From: an uncultured Sphingobium sp.
GTDB lineage: Bacteria > Pseudomonadota > Alphaproteobacteria > Sphingomonadales > Sphingomonadaceae
Reading direction: 5' to 3'
NCBI GenBank assembly: GCA_946479185.1
Contig: CAMLFF010000163.1
Coordinates: 1 to 7,305 of the forward strand
DNA: 7,305 nucleotides
Both the position numbers and the translations under genes were made by a program. The notes beneath the pieces are model-generated. The model was given only the letters and a program-made list of their open reading frames with translations, made no database searches and was not told where the DNA came from. Positions 5,907-7,305 of the stretch are shown here, one piece after another; the stretch's first letter is position 1; every line of letters starts with the position of its first letter.

Positions 5907-7305
5907 ATGATGCAGGAACCGGACATCATTGTCGTCGGGGGCGGTTCGGGCGGCGCAGCGATGGCGGGGCGGCTGGCCGATGCTGGCCTGAAGGTCACCA
6001 TCGTTGAGGCGGGGCGCACCGATCGTCATCATCGCTCCCGCGTCCCTGCCTTGACCAGCGCCCTGGTGCAGAACCCGGACTTCGACTGGTGCTATCAGGT
6101 CGAGCCGGATGCCACGCTTGGAGGCCGCGCGGACATCTGGCCTGCGGGCAAGCTGCTGGGCGGAGGAAGTTCGCTCAACGGCATGATGTTCATTCGCGGG
6201 CATCAATGGGATTATGACGAATGGGCCCGCGAGGGCGCGCAGGGCTGGGACCATGCCTCCGTCCTCCCCTATTTCCGCCGCATGGAAGATAATGAGCGCG
6301 GCGCGGATGCGTGGCGCGGCACGGGCGGGCCAATCGCGGTGTCGGAAGGGCGGGCGCGCTATCCCATCACCGATGCGTGGATCGCGGCAGCGCAGCAGGC
6401 AGGCATTGCGCGCTCGTCCGATCTGAACGGCGAACATGCCGAGGGCGTCGATTATGTGCAGGTCTCGCAACGCAGCGGCACGCGCTGTTCCGCCGCGCGC
6501 GGTTATCTGCATGAGCGCAAGGGCGACAATGCGCCGACCATCCTGCTTGAGGCGCAAGTGCTGCGTATCATCGTGGAGCATGGGCGCGCGACCGGCATCG
6601 TCTATCTGCAGGATGGGCAGGAGAAGCAGCTAATGGCGCGGCATGGCGTCGTGCTGAGCGCGGGAGCGATGAACACGCCGCGCCTGCTCATGCTCTCCGG
6701 CATTGGCCCGGCGGATCATCTGCGCGAGATGGGCATCGATGTCGTGTGCGACCGGCCCGGCGTTGGCGCCAATCTGCAGGATCATGTCGGCACGCATATC
6801 GTGAATGATGTCGATGCAGTCACGCTCAACAGCGATGCCAAGGGTTTGCGCGGCGCCTGGCAAGTGATGAAGTTCGCACTGGCCCGGCAGGGCGCGCTGA
6901 CCACCGCGATCGGCCATGCGCAGGCCTTCGTGAAGAGCCGGGCGGATCTGCCCGCGCCTAATCTCCAGATTTCCTTTGCGGCCTTCGCATTCGATTTTGA
7001 CGAGCAGGGCCGGTTGATGCTGCGCCCGGATCCGTCAATCTCGACGCTGGTCGGCCTGATGCGACCCAAAAATCGCGGTCGTATCACGCTGCGCTCGGCT
7101 GATCCGCTGGCCCCGCCGGTGATCGCGCACCAGCAATTGAGTAGCGAGGATGATATCGATCAGATCATCGAGGGCATCGCCATCGCGCGGGATATTTTGC
7201 GCCAGCCAGCCGTCGCGCCCTTCATCAAGGGCGAGCTGCGGCCCGGTGCAGCGCTGACCGATCCGGCGCAATTGCGCGACTATGTGCGCATGGCCTCGAT
7301 TCCGC
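5907..7305 (+). CDS. GMC-family FAD-dependent alcohol dehydrogenase, 3' truncated
   Basis: An open frame of 466 codons runs off the right edge; family members are about 530-560 residues, so roughly 65-90 are missing. The FAD-binding Rossmann motif is at the N-terminus: VVGGGSGG (G11, G13, G16), with E34 in VEAG for the ribose. GMC signature 1 is at 81-98 (GKLLGGGSSLNGMMFIRG) and signature 2 at 253-267 (GAMNTPRLLMLSGIG); both fit their patterns fully. The conserved PGVGANLQDH (FAD domain) follows, then the variable substrate domain. The window stops after YVRMASIP, just where the family's catalytic His-Pro-x-Gly-Thr motif begins; the last base, C, fits His. No signal peptide is present, so it acts in the cytoplasm or on the inner face of the membrane. 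AAGGA lies 11 nt before ATG 5907; ATG 5910 is equally possible. The gene is 15 nt after the PQQ dehydrogenase stop, in one operon. Choline, polyethylene glycol, aliphatic and lignin-derived alcohols are known family substrates. Confidence 0.93.
   Translation, partial: MMQEPDIIVVGGGSGGAAMAGRLADAGLKVTIVEAGRTDRHHRSRVPALTSALVQNPDFDWCYQVEPDATLGGRADIWPAGKLLGGGSSLNGMMFIRGHQWDYDEWAREGAQGWDHASVLPYFRRMEDNERGADAWRGTGGPIAVSEGRARYPITDAWIAAAQQAGIARSSDLNGEHAEGVDYVQVSQRSGTRCSAARGYLHERKGDNAPTILLEAQVLRIIVEHGRATGIVYLQDGQEKQLMARHGVVLSAGAMNTPRLLMLSGIGPADHLREMGIDVVCDRPGVGANLQDHVGTHIVNDVDAVTLNSDAKGLRGAWQVMKFALARQGALTTAIGHAQAFVKSRADLPAPNLQISFAAFAFDFDEQGRLMLRPDPSISTLVGLMRPKNRGRITLRSADPLAPPVIAHQQLSSEDDIDQIIEGIAIARDILRQPAVAPFIKGELRPGAALTDPAQLRDYVRMASIP

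Noticed and set aside
5896..5910. Four-codon ATG frame (ATG AAG CGA TTA TGA) before the GMC start
   Set aside because: Too short to claim as a leader peptide; it is out of frame with the GMC gene and overlaps its ribosome site by chance.
5832..6581. 249-residue minus-strand frame opposite the GMC gene
   Set aside because: The plus strand carries both GMC signatures in one continuous frame; the antisense frame has no recognisable motif.

Overview
The window is GC-rich coding DNA. Its gene families, codon habits (heavy use of GCG, CGC, GGC) and gene combination point to an alphaproteobacterium, most likely a sphingomonad (Sphingomonadales). That assignment rests on protein style only; there is no rRNA or other marker. 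Coding density is high. There are no tRNAs, insertion sequences, CRISPR arrays or other mobile-element signatures, so this looks like a chromosomal catabolic or accessory locus rather than a mobile island.

Layout. (1) Bases 3-323, plus strand: 3' end of a small NTF2/SnoaL-like protein cut by the window edge, followed after 46 nt by a MarR-family regulator (370-903, plus). (2) On the minus strand, a SnoaL-like small protein (2659 to 2162, TTG start) and, 41 nt further, a Bcr/CflA-type MFS drug exporter (2120 to 900). The exporter and MarR genes converge and share a TTAA that supplies both stop codons. (3) A 98-bp AT-richer divergent control region (2660-2757) holds a good sigma70-like promoter for the plus strand, a weaker candidate for the minus strand, and a 13-bp inverted repeat overlapping both. 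(4) On the plus strand, a tightly packed redox operon: a YtfG/NmrA-like NAD(P)-binding oxidoreductase (2758-3672), a quinohemoprotein alcohol dehydrogenase with PQQ and heme c and a lipoprotein signal (3672-5891, overlapping the previous stop by 1 nt), and a GMC-family FAD alcohol dehydrogenase (5907 to the window end, truncated just before its catalytic histidine motif).

Working model (inference). The locus oxidises an alcohol-bearing, possibly aromatic or xenobiotic, compound. The lipid-anchored PQQ/heme enzyme would act in the periplasm and pass electrons to the respiratory chain. The signal-less GMC enzyme would act on the cytoplasmic side. The NAD(P)H-dependent YtfG-like protein would handle quinone-type or other electrophilic intermediates, and the SnoaL-fold proteins could catalyse a lyase, hydratase or isomerase step. 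The Bcr/CflA pump would export substrate or toxic intermediates. MarR is the natural candidate for ligand-responsive repression of the divergent promoter. The substrate cannot be read from the sequence. No PQQ-synthesis genes are present, so the cell must make PQQ elsewhere or take it up.

The individual families are all known. What deserves a second look is their combination: three redox chemistries (NAD(P)H, PQQ plus heme, FAD) in one operon, divergent to a SnoaL plus efflux pair across a shared operator-like palindrome.
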